Shown here: positions 10,998-23,988 of the stretch, piece after piece
Layout: each line of letters begins with the position of its first letter
Position numbering within the stretch: the first letter of the stretch is position 1
Assembly (NCBI GenBank): GCA_001599815.1
Contig: BCIA01000003.1
Span: forward strand, 372,001-436,000
Direction: 5' to 3'
DNA length: 64,000 nucleotides
Source: Furcasterigmium furcatum
Lineage: Eukaryota > Ascomycota > Sordariomycetes > Glomerellales > Plectosphaerellaceae
Made by a program: the position numbers and the translations under genes
The notes under the pieces: generated by a model
Databases searched by the model: none
What the model was told of the DNA's origin: nothing
The model's input: only the letters and a program-made list of their open reading frames with translations

Positions 10998-13900
10998 ATG
11001 GCCTCGGTCAAGTCTCTGGGACTGCACCAGCCGACATGTCTACAGTCCGCCATTGACGAAAATGCGCTACCCAAGAATCCCAAGCCGTCTTCGTATACCT
11101 GGGACATTACGACTGACCAGGCCGAGGACGGTGACGATGTCGAGGACGAAATCCTGGTCGCAGGGACCTGTGTGATATGGAGCCGAGGGGGCATTTTCCG
11201 CAAATCGTTCAAGTTCGATCTCGAGAAGGAGGAGATTACACAGGCGCTCTTTGCCTACTTCCCTACGCATCTGGACTCCCCGCGGACCGACGCGGCCCCC
11301 GGCCAACATGAGTCCAAGAATCCCAAGCTGTCGAAAGCGCTGGTCGTCTTCCTCAAGACCCAGGCTCACATCCACTTCCTTGCTGGCACTAGCCATGTCA
11401 TGCACATGCCTTTCGAAGTCGAGTCCGTCTGCGCTGCACCGCATGGTGTCATCATTCAGCGCAAGCAGCGCAACGAGAATGCAGCACCCGTCTCCCTGCG
11501 GTTTCCCAGGGTCCCTCCGAATTCGTTCGTATCATCTCAGATCACCGCCCCCTCGCTTCGAGAGTCGACACAGTCTGCTTTCTCGACTGAGGGCCTGGGA
11601 AAGCCCAAGGCATTGCCAATGAGGCTGAGCTCGACACTCGAGCACATGTGGGAGCATCCTCTCGACCACTCCAGCTCCAACTGGCCCCGGCTGGTTTCCC
11701 TCCTGGACCCCTTGGGCGAGATCGGCCTCGTTGTCACCCAACCAGACTCCAATAAGAAGCCGAAGCCACGCGGGCCCTCGTCCAAAACTCCCTATTTTCT
11801 CGATCCTGCGGAGGATATTGTTCATGTTGAGAACATCAAGCTGCCGTCGTCCCTGAGGACAGCCGACGAAAGCACCCTGACACTTGCCGTCACCGTCAAT
11901 CGCGAAACCAGCAAATACGGCGTCTGGAGGCTGACGTACATTGACAACGGCGATCCATTCATCGGCAACAAGGACAAGGCTGAGCGCAGGGCCGACCGCC
12001 GTCGCAGCTCCATGCAGCCTCACTACGCCAGCGGGGCAACGACGCCCATGCAGCCGAATATTCGCGAGAGCTTCGGTGCACCACTGCCAGGAAAGCGGTC
12101 AAGGAAAAGCGAGCGGCTGGAGAAGCCCGAAAAGACCGACAAGCCAGAGAAGCCCCTCGATCTCGTCAGCTCTTTGGATCCCGAGCGAGAAAACAACACG
12201 ACGGGCCGAAGGCAGTCCAGACGAGTGAGCTCCATGCTTGCCAGGGCGGATCTGTCTGCGTCGCAGGAACGAGCCGTCTTTTCCGAGCAGCCGTTGCCGA
12301 ATAATCACGGCACTTCTCGTCGGATGGAATCCCATGGGAGCCAGGCAGGACGCCTGAGCGGAGGCTATGGGTCCTTTAACTACAACAACACCATCCATCC
12401 AAGCCTGGGGAGTCTGCTTGAGGCCCCTATCGACAACGTTTTGGACGAGTTGCGAGCCGGCGGCGACTTTGAAGGCTTCCACAGCATGGGCTTGGATGAC
12501 CATAACTTTGATGGCTTGGCTCAGGAGGTAATGTTCACCAAGATACACAACATCGACTTGGTCAGCTCCAACGTGCGGTATTCCCTGTCGAAGCTTCCGG
12601 AGAAGACACAAAGCAAGGTCTTCATTTTGGCCGCGCCACCATTCTACCACCAGGACTCGCAGAAGACAGAACTCATATTGGGCATTCAAGATATCGTCGA
12701 GCAAAGGTGTCAATTTCAGGTCATAGAGATCTACCGCGGGAAGCAGTTCCTGGCTCCACCAAAGCCGTCAGGCAAGCAAGCCGCTGAGAAGAGCGAACTG
12801 AGGTTCTCTTTTGGACAGCTCCGTCGAGCACATCCGATCGTCGACTCCTGCAAAATCACCGATGGCGATCTCTCAGCAATCTTGATCTTGTCCGAAGGGA
12901 CGGACGGGTATCGGGAGCTTAGCATCCAAGCCCCGTGGGTCGACAAAACCGCCATCAATCTGCCTCGAATGCAGCTTGAGAACGAGCGCAGCCTTCAGCA
13001 TGCCGGTCGTGTCATCGACCGTGACGTGCGTCAGCGCCGTTCTGAGGGTCCTGAAGTCGCTAGTGGCAGCATCAAGAGCCTCAAATACTCCAGAGCAGGA
13101 GGTGTCGTCGACATGGTGGACGGTGAGGATCGCCACCACCAAATTCAGATTCAACTACAGCCACGGAACCCCCTTGTACAGAAGATATTCAGGTCAACCC
13201 GCAGCGTCCTCAGCTCTTCGCACTCTAAGAGAATGCTTCCTGGCTGGTGGCATGCGCTGCATTGGTTGCAGGAACAGGACGGAGAAGTTGCGGATCTTGA
13301 ATGGTCTGCTCTGGTGGTACACTTTCTCTCGTTGTTCCTGGGGATGAGCAACTTTGAGGGACACACATCAACCCCAAGACGACGCTCAGGCAGAAGCTCT
13401 AGACGAGTCCCGTCAGCTTCATTCGGCTCCATACGCGATGTGCAGGACTGGCAGAGGTTGCAGCTTCATGAAGCCACCAATGGCCTCGAAGCTCCCCCGT
13501 GGCAGCATTCCCGGGGCTGGGACTGGACCCTGGAGGATGACGACCTGCCCGCTGATTCCTTGACCAACATGAACTTCCTGTCGACTCACATTCATCATGC
13601 GCAATCCTACCTTGCTGCACACCCTGGCAACGACGCGTCGGGAACGTCCAAGATGCTTCTTGCGTCTCTCTTGCGACAATCTGACGATCCAAGCCAAGTT
13701 CTCAAGAGCCTCTTCATCACGCTTCACTTGATTCTGGAAGAACAGAAGCTAGATGTCATGGTGCCCGAGTACAGTTCACCCGGCACCACACAGATCCGTC
13801 TTCTAATGGCCCAAATTGCTCGTTGGTTGAAGTGGTACGACTTTGCGGCCCTCTATGACCTCGGTATGCAGGAGGATCTTGATCCGCGGCATGACGATGG

Positions 13901-16900
13901 TAAGTTCTCCGGTGCAGTATCAGCAGCCCTTTCTAACACGTCTCTGCAGTGTCGATTGCTCAAGCACCACGGCAACCATCCGATGTAGCGTCCGACGCCG
14001 TGGAATGGATCCGCATCTGCCTAACGTCAGGATATAAGCTTGGCTTCCTCGCGGTGAATGGCAAACTGGACGACATGGCAGGGAAGCAAGAGCAGACGGT
14101 CTGGGATGTCATCACGCCGAGAATTATGATGTTCCAAAGATTTTTCGAAAAGTTGACACATCGGAGCGACCCCGTCGGCATTGTCGAGGCTATGCACAGC
14201 TCAGGCATCACCGGCCGCGTCCTTGATACTCTTCCAGAGGCCGTCCTCGTTCCGTTGAGAGACGCTATCTCGAAATGCCAAGCTCGACCGCCGCCCTCGT
14301 GGTCAACACCGCTTCTGGAACTGGTCAATCGCACCGATATCAGCCTCGTGCTCGCAGCGGACCAAAAGCCTCGAGCTGCTAACGGCAACGTTCTCGTAAG
14401 TACCTTCTTCCTACGCTCTGCGACCTCAAGACTCTGACCAGGGCAGACCCCCACACATGAAGCGTCATGGGACTTCCGCACCATTTGCCAAACATTGGAA
14501 GAGTCCAATACGATGGGCGCCGAAGATGGCGAGGGGAGTGAAACTCAGGCCGTCATCAGGGCCCTCTTCAAGGAAGATCGGCGTCTCAATGAGGCACAGG
14601 ATCTTCTGTCTACTCACCGTCCCCGGGTTGTCCAGCTCCTCCCTGAGCCTGGGTGGAGCGAAAGCGAATACCTCGAAAAGCAGAAGGCTCTCGTCTCGGA
14701 CATTGCAAACGGCACTCTGGCTATACCGGCCGGCAAAGCTTTGCTGTACTTCAGTCTGCGTTTTCCATTACTGACACAGAAACTGCACATCGGCGGCTTC
14801 AACCTCAACTGCATCGTCCGGCCGACCAACGTCACAGTCGGAGTAGATAAATCTCTGTACACGGAGGAGAAGGTCTGTTGGGGCTTTTTCCACCAAGGCG
14901 TCGCCGCGGGACTCGCCATTTCACCTCAAGCGAAAGGCATCGATACGTCTTGGATCCTGTACAACAAGCCTGGTCAAGACTTGAGCAATCGCCATGCCGG
15001 CTTCCTACTCGCTCTCGGCCTGAACGGACACCTCAAAGGAGTCGCCAAATGGGTCGCCTTCAAGTATCTGACACCGAAACACACCATGACATCCATCGGT
15101 CTGCTCTTGGGTCTTGCTGCCTCGTACATGGGAACGATGGATTCCCTCATCACCCGCCTGCTGTCTGTCCATGTTACAAGGATGCTTCCACGCGGTGCGG
15201 CTGAGCTGAACCTGTCGCCCCTAACCCAAGCGACGGGTATCATGGGCATCGGCCTATTGTACTGCAGCAGCCAACATCGGCGCATGAGCGAGATCATGAT
15301 GTCTGAAATCGAGCACGTCGACGAGGAGGACAACCCAGAGCCATTGCGAAGCGAGTCATATCGCCTTGCCGCCGGTTTCTCCCTCGGGTTCATCAACCTT
15401 GGGAAGGGCAACGATCTCAAAGGGCTTCATGACATGAGGCTGACAGAGAAGCTGATTACTCTGGCGACCTCGAGCAAGAAGATTGAAATGGTTCACGTTC
15501 TTGACCGTGCCGCAGCAGGGTCGGTCATGGCCCTGGCGCTCATCTTCATGAAATCTGAGGATCACATTGTGGCACGCAAGATTGACGTTCCAGAGTCAGT
15601 CGTGCAGTTCGACTACATCAGACCAGACATTCTCCTGCTGAGAACCGTCGCCAAGAACCTGATTCTCTGGAGCAAGATGGAGCCAACGTTTGACTGGATC
15701 TTCAACAATCTCCCACCGGCATACCGCTTCCGGCACAAGTTGAACGGGACCATCACGCTGCAGAGTACGGATTTGCCGTTCTTCAGTATTGTCGCGGGTC
15801 TATGCTTCTCCCTGGCTCTCCGCTTCGCAGGCAGCGGCTCGACCAAGGCTCGAGATCTTCTGATTCACTATCTGGACCAGTTCATGCGGGTGTCTCGTAT
15901 CGCCCCATCGCGAAGACCGCCGCCTTTCGATCGACCAGTGTATGACGAGGAACTGGCGAGGACAAATGCTCGTATGTGCCAGGATGTCTTGGCCCTGTCC
16001 ACGGCCATCGTCATGGCCGGCACTGGCGATTTGGTGGTGCTCCGTCGTCTCCGATCCCTACACGGTCGTGATGATGCAGATACGCCCTACGGCTCGCATC
16101 TGGCGGCGCACCTGGCCATTGGTGCCTTGTTCCTGGGTTGCGGAACAACCACCTTTGGTACCAGCAACCTAGCCATCGGCAGCTTACTCGTCGCTTTCTA
16201 CCCCGTCCTTCCCGTGGCGGTCATGGACAACCGCTCCCATCTTCAGGCATTCAGACACTTCTGGGTCCTGGCGACTGATCCCCGCTGCCTGGTGACGAAG
16301 GACGTCTCGACGGGGCAGCCAATATCCGTGCCGGTGCACATCCGCATGAAAGAGCCAGGCTTTCACTCGAACGATCCCGACGACGAGGTACTCGTTCGTA
16401 CCACTCCCTGCCTACTCCCTCCCTTGTGCGACATCAAGAGCCTACGTACCAACGCAGGTCCTGCCTTCTGGGACGTGGAGTTGGACTTTTCCTCGAACGC
16501 GTCGCTCTCGGAGGCACTCTCCAAGAATCAGAGCCTCTTCCTCCGCAGGCGCCCACCTCAAGAGGCACCGTTTACGGCGACCCTTAGAGCTCTTGGCCGA
16601 GATGCTCTGGCAGACATCACCCACGAGGGCGGTCAAAGAGATCCCCTCGAGTGGATCTTCAAGACTCCCGGCCTGTCGCAGCTCACCCATGCCGAGAGGG
16701 CGCTGGTCCTCGACCGTGCGGCAGATGCTGACAGCGGTGCTACGTCGACTTCTGCGGTTGATGCTCGCTTGGTCCTGGACCAGAGCATCGACGGGTCATC
16801 GAGGGACAGGCTTCAGGGACTGAAGCTGCTGTTCGAGTGGGCCGATGTCCGTGGCCGGATGGTCAACCCACCGGTTGATGAGAGCGGGGCGACGATCACG

Positions 16901-17038
16901 GAGCCCAAGAGCCAGGATGATGAGGTGCCCGAGGAGTGGTGGCTTCGCGATAGTACCATCGAGGCGCTCAAGGGGCGGGTGTTCCTGGCTGGGCGGGAGG
17001 AGACGGCTGCGGAGGACACGCTGCGGAGTTTTTGCTAG
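10998..17038 (+). CDS. APC1: Anaphase-promoting complex subunit 1 (BimE homologue)
   Basis: Three exons, 10998..13899, 13950..14395 and 14447..17038, with 50 and 51 nt introns; 1979 residues, close to other filamentous-fungal Apc1/BimE proteins. The N-terminal half is the WD40-type propeller region with a long basic, Ser/Thr- and Lys-Pro-Glu-rich insert (about residues 330-480). From about residue 1265 onward the proteasome/cyclosome (PC) repeats are clear: HQGVAAGLAISPQAKG, HAGFLLALGLNGHL, SIGLLLGLAASYMGT, ATGIMGIGLLY and HLAAHLAIGALFLGCG. Family knowledge: Apc1 is the scaffold of the nuclear ubiquitin ligase APC/C that drives anaphase and mitotic exit; in Aspergillus nidulans loss of BimE gives premature mitosis. 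Exon 1 reads past the donor for about 90 bases, so intron 1 is easily missed. Confidence 0.95.
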
Positions 17039-17664
17039 AGGTAGCATGAATGGAACGGCTTATAGATCCCGGGAAGGGGGGAATATGGTGTTCGGGTCAG
17101 AAAAGTACTGGTAGAGTTATTTATGATGATGATAATGCATGATGAGATGTTGCTCTTCTCGGCCCATCACACACTACCTGCTCCTCACGGTGACATCCCG
17201 CACGCAAAAGGTCTCGTTCAGGTCATTCATCGATTCAAATTCTACATGCGGATACGCACGCGTCTCGGCCAAGGCGGGGGGATCGTCAGTCATTTGCTGC
17301 GTTGAGACTCTGCCTCGCTACATCCCCTCACCTGGTTCTCCTCGCTGGTCTTTCGCAAAGGAGGACGGAAATTCCGCTCCTCGGCATCATCGCCGCCTCG
17401 GCCGTCCGCCGCTGATCCTTTCGGGAGGCCCGCAGCCCCCCCGCGTCTCCTTTTCAGATAAACAGCATTAACAACCCGAAATAACGCCATGCCATGTCTC
17501 CCATTCCGATGCAAAGGGGGGGATGCGTCTCCGGGCAGCGTCTTCGTGTGCTCCCTTTCCGCCCCCTCCTCGCTCTGCTATGCTCCCTGCGTGGTCAGGC
17601 GCGCGTCGTCATCGTCGTCGTTCCTGGTCTTCCGTTTCACAGGCAGTCGCTCAGGCCGCGCGCT
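17039..17664. other. Convergent 3' region of APC1 and eIF3e
   Basis: These 626 bp hold the 3' ends of two converging genes. A short AT-rich patch near 17115-17150 fits a poly(A) region for APC1. No gene is supported; the plus frame starting at 17494 is the antisense of eIF3e. Confidence 0.5.
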
Positions 17665-19057
17665 CTACTTGGACACGGCGGCGTTGAGGACCTGCGTCCG
17701 GAAGAAGCCGCCCTTTGTCTTCTCGATGACCTGCTGGTAGACGTTGTTGGGGGGGTGGTTCATGATGACGGTGCCCTCGCGGGAGTCGATCTTGGCGTCA
17801 AGGCGGGTGTCGCGGATGAGGTTGACGATCCACTTCTCGCCGTCGTCGGGGTTGAGGCCGAGCTTGCTGGAGAGGTCGCGGATGTTCATGCGGGAGAAGA
17901 TCTTGCAGTAGGACTCGCAGATGAGGTGGCGGGCTGCGTCGACGAAGGCCTCGCGCGAGGCGGCGAGGAAGAAGTCGCCGCGGCAGACCTCCTCGGCGCG
18001 GTTGAGGGCCTCGCGGGCGGCGTTGAAGTCGTGGGAGATGTAGAGGGCGGAGACGAACTCGGTGATGGGGTCGGAGTACTCGTAGGCCTCTTGCCGGACG
18101 TAGCGGATGATGTCCTTCATCTGCTTCTGGTGCTGGCTGGAGTTGCGGGAGCGGGAGCGGCCGGTGATGACGGCGGCGATGAGGTAGCGCAGGATCCAGG
18201 GGCACGAGGTCTGGATGGTGTTGATGTAGGGGGCGGTGAAGAAGAGGTCGAGGACGGGGTCGCGGGCGACGTCGCTGTTGAAGAGGGGGAAGAGGGACCA
18301 GTGGACGAGCATGGTGCGGTGGTCGAGCTGCGCGCGCGGGTTGTTGAAGAGCTTGCTGTCGATGCTCTCCTTGACCTTGGTGATCTCCTCGACGGCGCCG
18401 TCCCAGCTGGTCGTCAGGATCTCCGACGCGAGCTTGCCCCACGTGGCCTGCGCGACACGGTCGTTATCCGTGGACAGGACGCGGAACTGGTAGAGCAGCT
18501 CGGCGGCGGCGCCGTAGTTGCCGCAGCGGAACTGGAACTGGCCGAAATCGAAGAGCGAGTTGACCATCTCAATGGTGACCTGTGATCGGGTGGCGTCAGC
18601 ACCGTATACCATACCCTGACCTTCTCTTGTCGTCGCCGTCCGGCAACATCCCACTCACCTCGTGGTCCTTCTTCAGGAACTCCAAGTTGGCAACCTTGTC
18701 GCTCCTCAGCTGGCCGACGACGTCCTCGCGCGTCAGCAGCTCCGAGATGCGGGCTGTGTCCTGCTCGAACTTCTCCAGCTGGGCGATGACCTCGTTCCTC
18801 TTTTTGGTGTACTCGGCGGGCGCCTCAGCGACGTCGTTGGCCTGCGTGTACAGCTCGGCGACGTAGTCGGCCATGTTGGTGTCCTCGAGCAGCTTGATCT
18901 TTCCCAACAGGATCTTGCGGGCCTTGTCGTCGTCGCCCTTCTCGTCGGCCTTGCCGGCCTCGAACTCGATCAGCGGGAAGAGCAGATGCCTGCTCAGCTG
19001 CGAGGCGAGCTTGGGCAGGATGTTCTCGCCGTCGAGCGCGGCGTAAATGTCCTCCAT
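17665..19057 (-). CDS. INT6: Translation initiation factor eIF3 subunit e (Int6)
   Basis: Two exons, 19057..18659 and 18579..17665, separated by a 79 nt intron (GTGAGT...GCTGAC...CACAG); 437 residues. The protein starts MEDIYAALDG. LASQLSRHLLFPLIEF and KIKLLEDTNMADYVAELY are the eIF3e N-terminal signatures. The splice joins KKDHE to VTIEMVNSLFDFGQFQF, followed by CGNYGAAAELLYQFRVLSTDNDR and the C-terminal PCI domain (WIVNLIRDTRLDAKIDSREGTVIMNHPPNNVYQQVIEKTKG). Without splicing the first exon runs on about 20 residues to a stop. Family knowledge: eIF3e is a PCI subunit of the cytosolic eIF3 complex. It is divergent from the mL49 gene, linking cytosolic and mitochondrial translation genes. Confidence 0.95.
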
Positions 19058-19507
19058 GCTGGGCGGTGTGTCGGATCTGCGCGGTCGGTGGGTTTCGGGA
19101 GGGGAGGGGAGAAAGTCGTCGGGTGGTCGGCGACGTCGCGATCGGTGGGCGGAGTTCGAAGGTTCAATTTCCTTTCCCTCGTCGTCGTTCGTGGAGGGGC
19201 AGAGATCGAGTTTTGGGCGATTTTTCTCCAAACGCAGTTGGTGGGGGGCTCGTGCCGGGGTTTTGCCGCCGCGCCCCGCCTGCCGGATTTGCGCCCCCTG
19301 GCCAATGGACCCCTGGGGTCTTTGCGTCCTTCGGCCGAACTTCAGCCGGCGCGATTGGAACTTCAAAGTGCATCGTCCCAAAACTTCTGGTGGACATTCG
19401 CAGAGAAACCAACCCACCACCAGCCCATTCACGATACACAGAATTGGACCTCATCAGGCCCTTTCCCGACCTCGACCCAGGGCAGCCACGACTATTACAA
19501 CCCAGAC
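19058..19507. promoter_or_regulatory. Divergent promoter region of eIF3e and mL49
   Basis: There are 450 bp between the two start codons. No recognisable TATA element. Long frames crossing this region on both strands lack family similarity. Confidence 0.5.
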
Positions 19508-20019
19508 ATGAGGTCAGCACTCACAAAGGCCCTCGCGGCCCGCCCGGCAGCGACCCTCGCCCGCTCCTCCATCCTCTCCTCCGTCCGGTTCTCCTCCACA
19601 ACGACAGAAGCACCCGCCGAGACGACAATAACCCGCAACGCCCCCGCCGCTCCCACACAACCCACGAGTACCAAGGGCTACGTCATCAGCCGCACGCCCT
19701 CCGACAACCTCCCCGTCTACCCCAAGACCAGGGCCGCCGGCCAGTCAAAGTTCACCATTGTGAAGCGCGTCCAGGGCGACAAGCAGGCCTTCGTCAAGGA
19801 CCTCGTCGAGGGCCTCGGCATCCCTCGCGAGGAGGTCGTTCTGCAACCCCTGACGGGTATTGTGCAGATCAAGGTAGGACATTCCCGGGGGGTTGAGTCG
19901 CCACGGGGCACGCGAGCGACACATGGACACGGAGTTGACAATATACCTAGGGCTTCCGCGTCGAGGAGGTGAAGAGGTGGCTCTCCCAGGCCGCCGTCGC
20001 CGAGGTAGACAGGCGGTGA
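19508..20019 (+). CDS. IMG2: Mitochondrial large ribosomal subunit protein mL49 (Img2)
   Basis: Exons 19508..19873 and 19951..20019 with a 77 nt intron; 144 residues. The first ~35 residues are basic and Ser/Ala-rich without acidic residues (MRSALTKALAARPAATLARSS), a mitochondrial presequence. The conserved core follows: GYVISRTPSDNLPVYPKTRAAGQSKFTIVKRVQGD, then FVKDLVEGLGIP and LTGIVQIKG, ending in FRVEEVKRWL. Family knowledge: Img2/mL49 is a component of the mitoribosomal large subunit needed for mitochondrial genome integrity in yeast. The second exon encodes only 22 residues; reading through the intron would replace the conserved C-terminus. Confidence 0.93.
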
Positions 20020-20586
20020 GACGTATCTTGATGGGTCTCGACACGAATGGCGGATGGGACCAGAAGGAGGTGATCAAGCCAAGCACCGGGAACGCCTGCG
20101 GGTGTAGAGGATAGAGGTGAATCGATGACAACGCCTCAGCGGTCACGCAAGAATCAGACGAGATCCTCGATGAAACGAGGACTGGGCCAACAACAAAATC
20201 AAGTGCTGGGCTCCGATGCCCCAGCCAGGCTGTACACTATCTAAACACCATGTACTCCAATGTATAACACCAAGATACAAAGACCGCGCTGACGCAGCCC
20301 TCACGCAAAGACCATGGCACATCACAGTTCCTGCTGCCGGCTGGGGAGAATCATGCTCTGACACCAGGGTATTTTTGCATTTCCGCGTTTCCCTCCGTAT
20401 ATACACCAATACAATGAACGACAGTACAATGCCGACTTCCACTACGGCGACAAACGTCACGCCACCACCCATGCTTGCTGCCCGTTTGCAAAAATTCGCT
20501 GTGCTTTGAATACATCAATTGTACACCCCGGGAGGATTCGCCCCCTCTCCGCTCGTAATCAAGTGGTCCTAAATCCTGCCTGCTAT
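20020..20586. other. Convergent 3' region of mL49 and SWI1
   Basis: 567 bp of intergenic sequence shared by two converging 3' ends. I see no gene or structured element. Confidence 0.45.
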
Positions 20587-22489
20587 TTACCTATCCAAAG
20601 ACGCATAAGCCGCGAGATGCTTGAAAATTCCCTCCCTCGCCCAGCTGTCCGACTTCATCTGCAGCAGCTTCAGAATACTCGCGGATGACGGCAGGGTCGT
20701 GATGGGTTCCGACTCGGTGTCATTTGGATCGTGTGCCTTCTCCGCTAGCTTCTTCAGCGTCGTGAAGCCCAGCGACACGATGTACGGGAAGTCCTGGTCC
20801 TTGAAGTTGCGCACGGTTGCCATCTGATCGTAATGGATGCCGAGGACCTGGATCATGTTGTGCAGCCCCTGCGCGAAGTTGTTGGAGCTCGTGAGCCACG
20901 CACGGGCGACGCCGCTCTCGGGGCCAGGGGCCAAGGAGGACAGAATGTCGGCAGACAACAAGGCTTGCATGACCCAGGGCCTGTTGGCGTCGATAGTCTT
21001 GAATAGGTCCGGTACCCCACGTGGCTGCAGCGGATTGCCGAACGGTGACTCGGCCGCGTCCAGTGGGAGCACCGAGATGGCGAGACCGAATGTTTGCGTC
21101 AGCAGCTCAAATGGCTGGGGGCTACCCGCATCGGCAGCAAAGATGGTCTTGTAGTGCGTGCGGTTCGGTTCATCTCGAGCCAGGAAGTTTGCCAGGGCAT
21201 TGACGGCGTAGAAGAGATAGTTGTGGACTCTGGGCTCGTATCGGGGGAAGAAGAGGCGATCATCCACCATGGTTGGCCCGGGCCCAGGCGCGAAGGCCAA
21301 CAGGAATTGGAGGACGCACAGTGCTTGCTCCTTACCGGGAAGCTCCACCGCGCAAGCAACGTTGGCAAGCAAAACGACCGCATCCTTCATGAACTCGAGG
21401 GTGCTGGAATGGCTTCGCAACAACATGGTGCGGGTGCCGAGGTACCGGATGACCACGCAGAGGAACTTGATAACCGACTCGTCTGCAAGGACACCGATGT
21501 TCTCGTTCCGGTCTTCCGGAATCGGCACCTCCTTGGATGGCGGGGGCGGGAAGGAAAGGTTGCGCAGGATGGTGAAGATGCAGGTCAGGCGATCCACGGC
21601 CCTATCAAGCTCGTACTCTGGAGTGCCAAACTCGGGGACTGGCCGAATGCCCATCTCATCGACCCAGCAGGCTCGTGCGACATCCTCGTATCGGGTCAGC
21701 TGGATGTCATCGGACACCTCAACGGTGTTCTCCGCGAGTTGCTCGAGCTGTTCCTCTGCGCACTCGATGAGGGCATCCACGAGCTCGTCGCAATTGGTAA
21801 GGTGAATGTACATGGCTGGGTTGGTAGATGCGGTGACTGTGGCGAGGGTGTCCAATGCCATGCGGACCTCGGCGTGAAGTCCAGACTCCAGACTCCTTGT
21901 CAGAGCTTGCAGATCAACCATGCCAAGATCCCACAATGCGGGTAGGTCCAGTCGCAATCCTTCAAGTTGCCGAGCTTGGCCGTCGATCTGGGAGAGCTGA
22001 ACACCGCCATAGGCTTTGGGCTCGCTACAGAATGGCTCGTAGGCGCCTTCATGGACCCGAGCGATCCGTTTCATTCGAGGTTCCTCCTTGTGGCCGGCCG
22101 GACGCTCAGCCACGGCCCCTGGGGGCACAGATGAAGTGCTGCCGTGCTTTGCGCGCGCTGGTGAAGGCATGGGGAATCCACCGGGGCCTGGTGTGCCATC
22201 TATTGACCGGGAGAGGCTATTCCGGGCATGGCCCTGCGCCGATGGCGGCTGGTTGGGTGGTACTGGGCCCTGGGGCGTTTGCATTCCATTCACACCAGGT
22301 TGGCCCGCATACTGGGGTTGCTTCACTGGCGTCTGAGCCTGTGCGGCCATCATGTGAGCCTGTTGTTGGCCTGGAAGCATCTGGCCCTGTGGTGACATTT
22401 GGGTCTGGGGTGACATCTGCTTCGTCGGTGTCTGCTGAGGCTGGGCACCAGGCGGCATATTTTGGTTCGGCATACCCTGCTGCTGTTGG

Positions 22490-22520
<31 letters not shown>

Positions 22521-23988
22521 TCATGCGCTGCTGCGACTGCTGCTGGGCCATGAACTCCTCGAACCGCGCCAGGTTGCGCTCGTATATCTCCTTCAGCATC
22601 TGCGGTGCTTGAGGAACCTGCCCAGGATGGAAACCCACGGCGGCAGAGAGATGAGGCCACTGGTTCTGTGCTGTTGCGGGCTTGTATCCGCCGCGCTGCT
22701 GGACAGCTTGGAAGAGCATGAACAGATTCACCGGGCGGTTGGCAATAACGGTGTTCGTCTCGAGCGGCAGACCCTTGGACTGCATGAACTTGGCCAGGCT
22801 CTTCATGAACCCTTCCTGAGCTCCTGGCCGCTGCTGGGGCCTCATCGCGTTGGGAGGCATCTGGCCGTTCTGCATCTGCATGGGCTGTTTCGGCATCATG
22901 CCTCGCCCCTGGCCAGCTGCTTGGGCCTGGGCCTGAGCTTGGGCCTGAGCCTGAGCCTGAGCCTGCATTTGCGCCGCCATTTGCTGCTGCATGTTGGGGT
23001 GCATTCCCTGCATATTCTGCATGTTTCCTTGGCCCTGAAGCTGCTTCTGAAGCCGGGCCTGGTAGGCCTGCATTTGTTGTTGGTCCATCTGCATCATCTG
23101 GGGGCGCTGCTGCTGCTGCGGCTGCTGTTGTTGCTGCTGCTGCTGCATATTTGGCGGGTACATCTGCCCTGGCATCTGGGCCATGTGGCCCATCTGTTGC
23201 GGCATCTGTCCTCCCATCTGCTGGGGCATCATGCCTCCCATGGCATTAGGCGTGGGAGAGGGGCGTGCCGGCGATGGCGAGGGAGCAAAGTTATTAGGGT
23301 TGAACCCTTGCGGCATGCCCTGTATGTTCTGCATGTTCTGCATGCCCTGCATATTTTGCATGTAGGCATTGGGCTGGGGCGTTCCATGCTCTGAGGGCAC
23401 CGGCGACGGCTGCGGCGCAAACTGCTGGGTGCTGGGGGAGAAAGGATGCGGTGAAGCAGTGCTGACGCGCTGGGGCACGCTGCCTGGTCGCATATTATTG
23501 CCCATGATCGGCGAGGGCGTCGCATTCGTCGAGCCATTCGGTTGGAGGTGGGGATATGGCGAGTTCTGCGGTTGACCAGGGTTCTGCTGAGGCATGCCGC
23601 CGCCGGGCTGGTATCCGGGGAACTGCTGAGGTGTTTCGGAGCGCGATGTAGGGAGCATGCCGGGGTTCTGTCTCGGGGAGCCGGCGAGGCTGTCTTCGCG
23701 AGGACGCGGTCGTTTTGAAGGAATGACGGGGTTCGTCTGATAGACGGGGTTCTGGAAGCCGGGGGACGCATTGCGCATCTGGCCATTTTGCATGGCGGCC
23801 ATTTGTTGTTGCTGTTGCTGCTGCTGTTGCGGCGTCGCAAACTGGCCGGGGTTGAACTGGGCAGCATTGCCCATGAAGGCCGAGGGATCCATCATTCCCT
23901 GGGCGGCGTTGGGGTCGTTCATCTGGAGGAAGCCGTTGCCATTGGCGTTGTGGTTCTGGACGGCGCCCTCGTTCATCCAGGTGCTCAT
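20587..23988 (-). CDS. SWI1: SWI/SNF chromatin-remodelling subunit SWI1 (ARID protein)
   Basis: A single 1133-residue open frame. Residues 1-390 are Gln/Asn/Met/Pro-rich with polyQ runs at 54-62 and 282-289 and a Gln-Ala repeat near 341-357; a basic SKRPRPRED around 91 may be a nuclear signal. Residues ~391-482 form an ARID DNA-binding domain (FMKSLAKFMQSKGLPLE, VNLFMLFQAVQQRGGYKP, W445 region, LKEIYERNLARFEEF). A further Q/P-rich stretch, with polyQ at 491-499, leads to the C-terminal armadillo-like SWI1 region (from about 690; e.g. LDRAVDRLTCIFTILRNLSFP). Family knowledge: Swi1 is the ARID1-type nuclear subunit of SWI/SNF; yeast Swi1 can form a prion through its Q/N-rich region. An overlapping upstream ORF precedes the start. 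Confidence 0.93.

Noticed and set aside
17494..18585. 363-codon plus-strand frame
   Set aside because: It is the antisense of the eIF3e second exon; Val/Gly/Asp/Leu-rich composition is an artefact of GC-rich codon bias.
18662..19972. 436-codon plus-strand frame running through eIF3e exon 1 and mL49
   Set aside because: Only the part from 19508 is real (mL49 exon 1); the rest is antisense of eIF3e and its promoter.
22462..23394. 310-codon Leu/His-rich plus-strand frame
   Set aside because: Antisense of the Gln-rich part of SWI1; the Leu-rich runs mirror CAG repeats.
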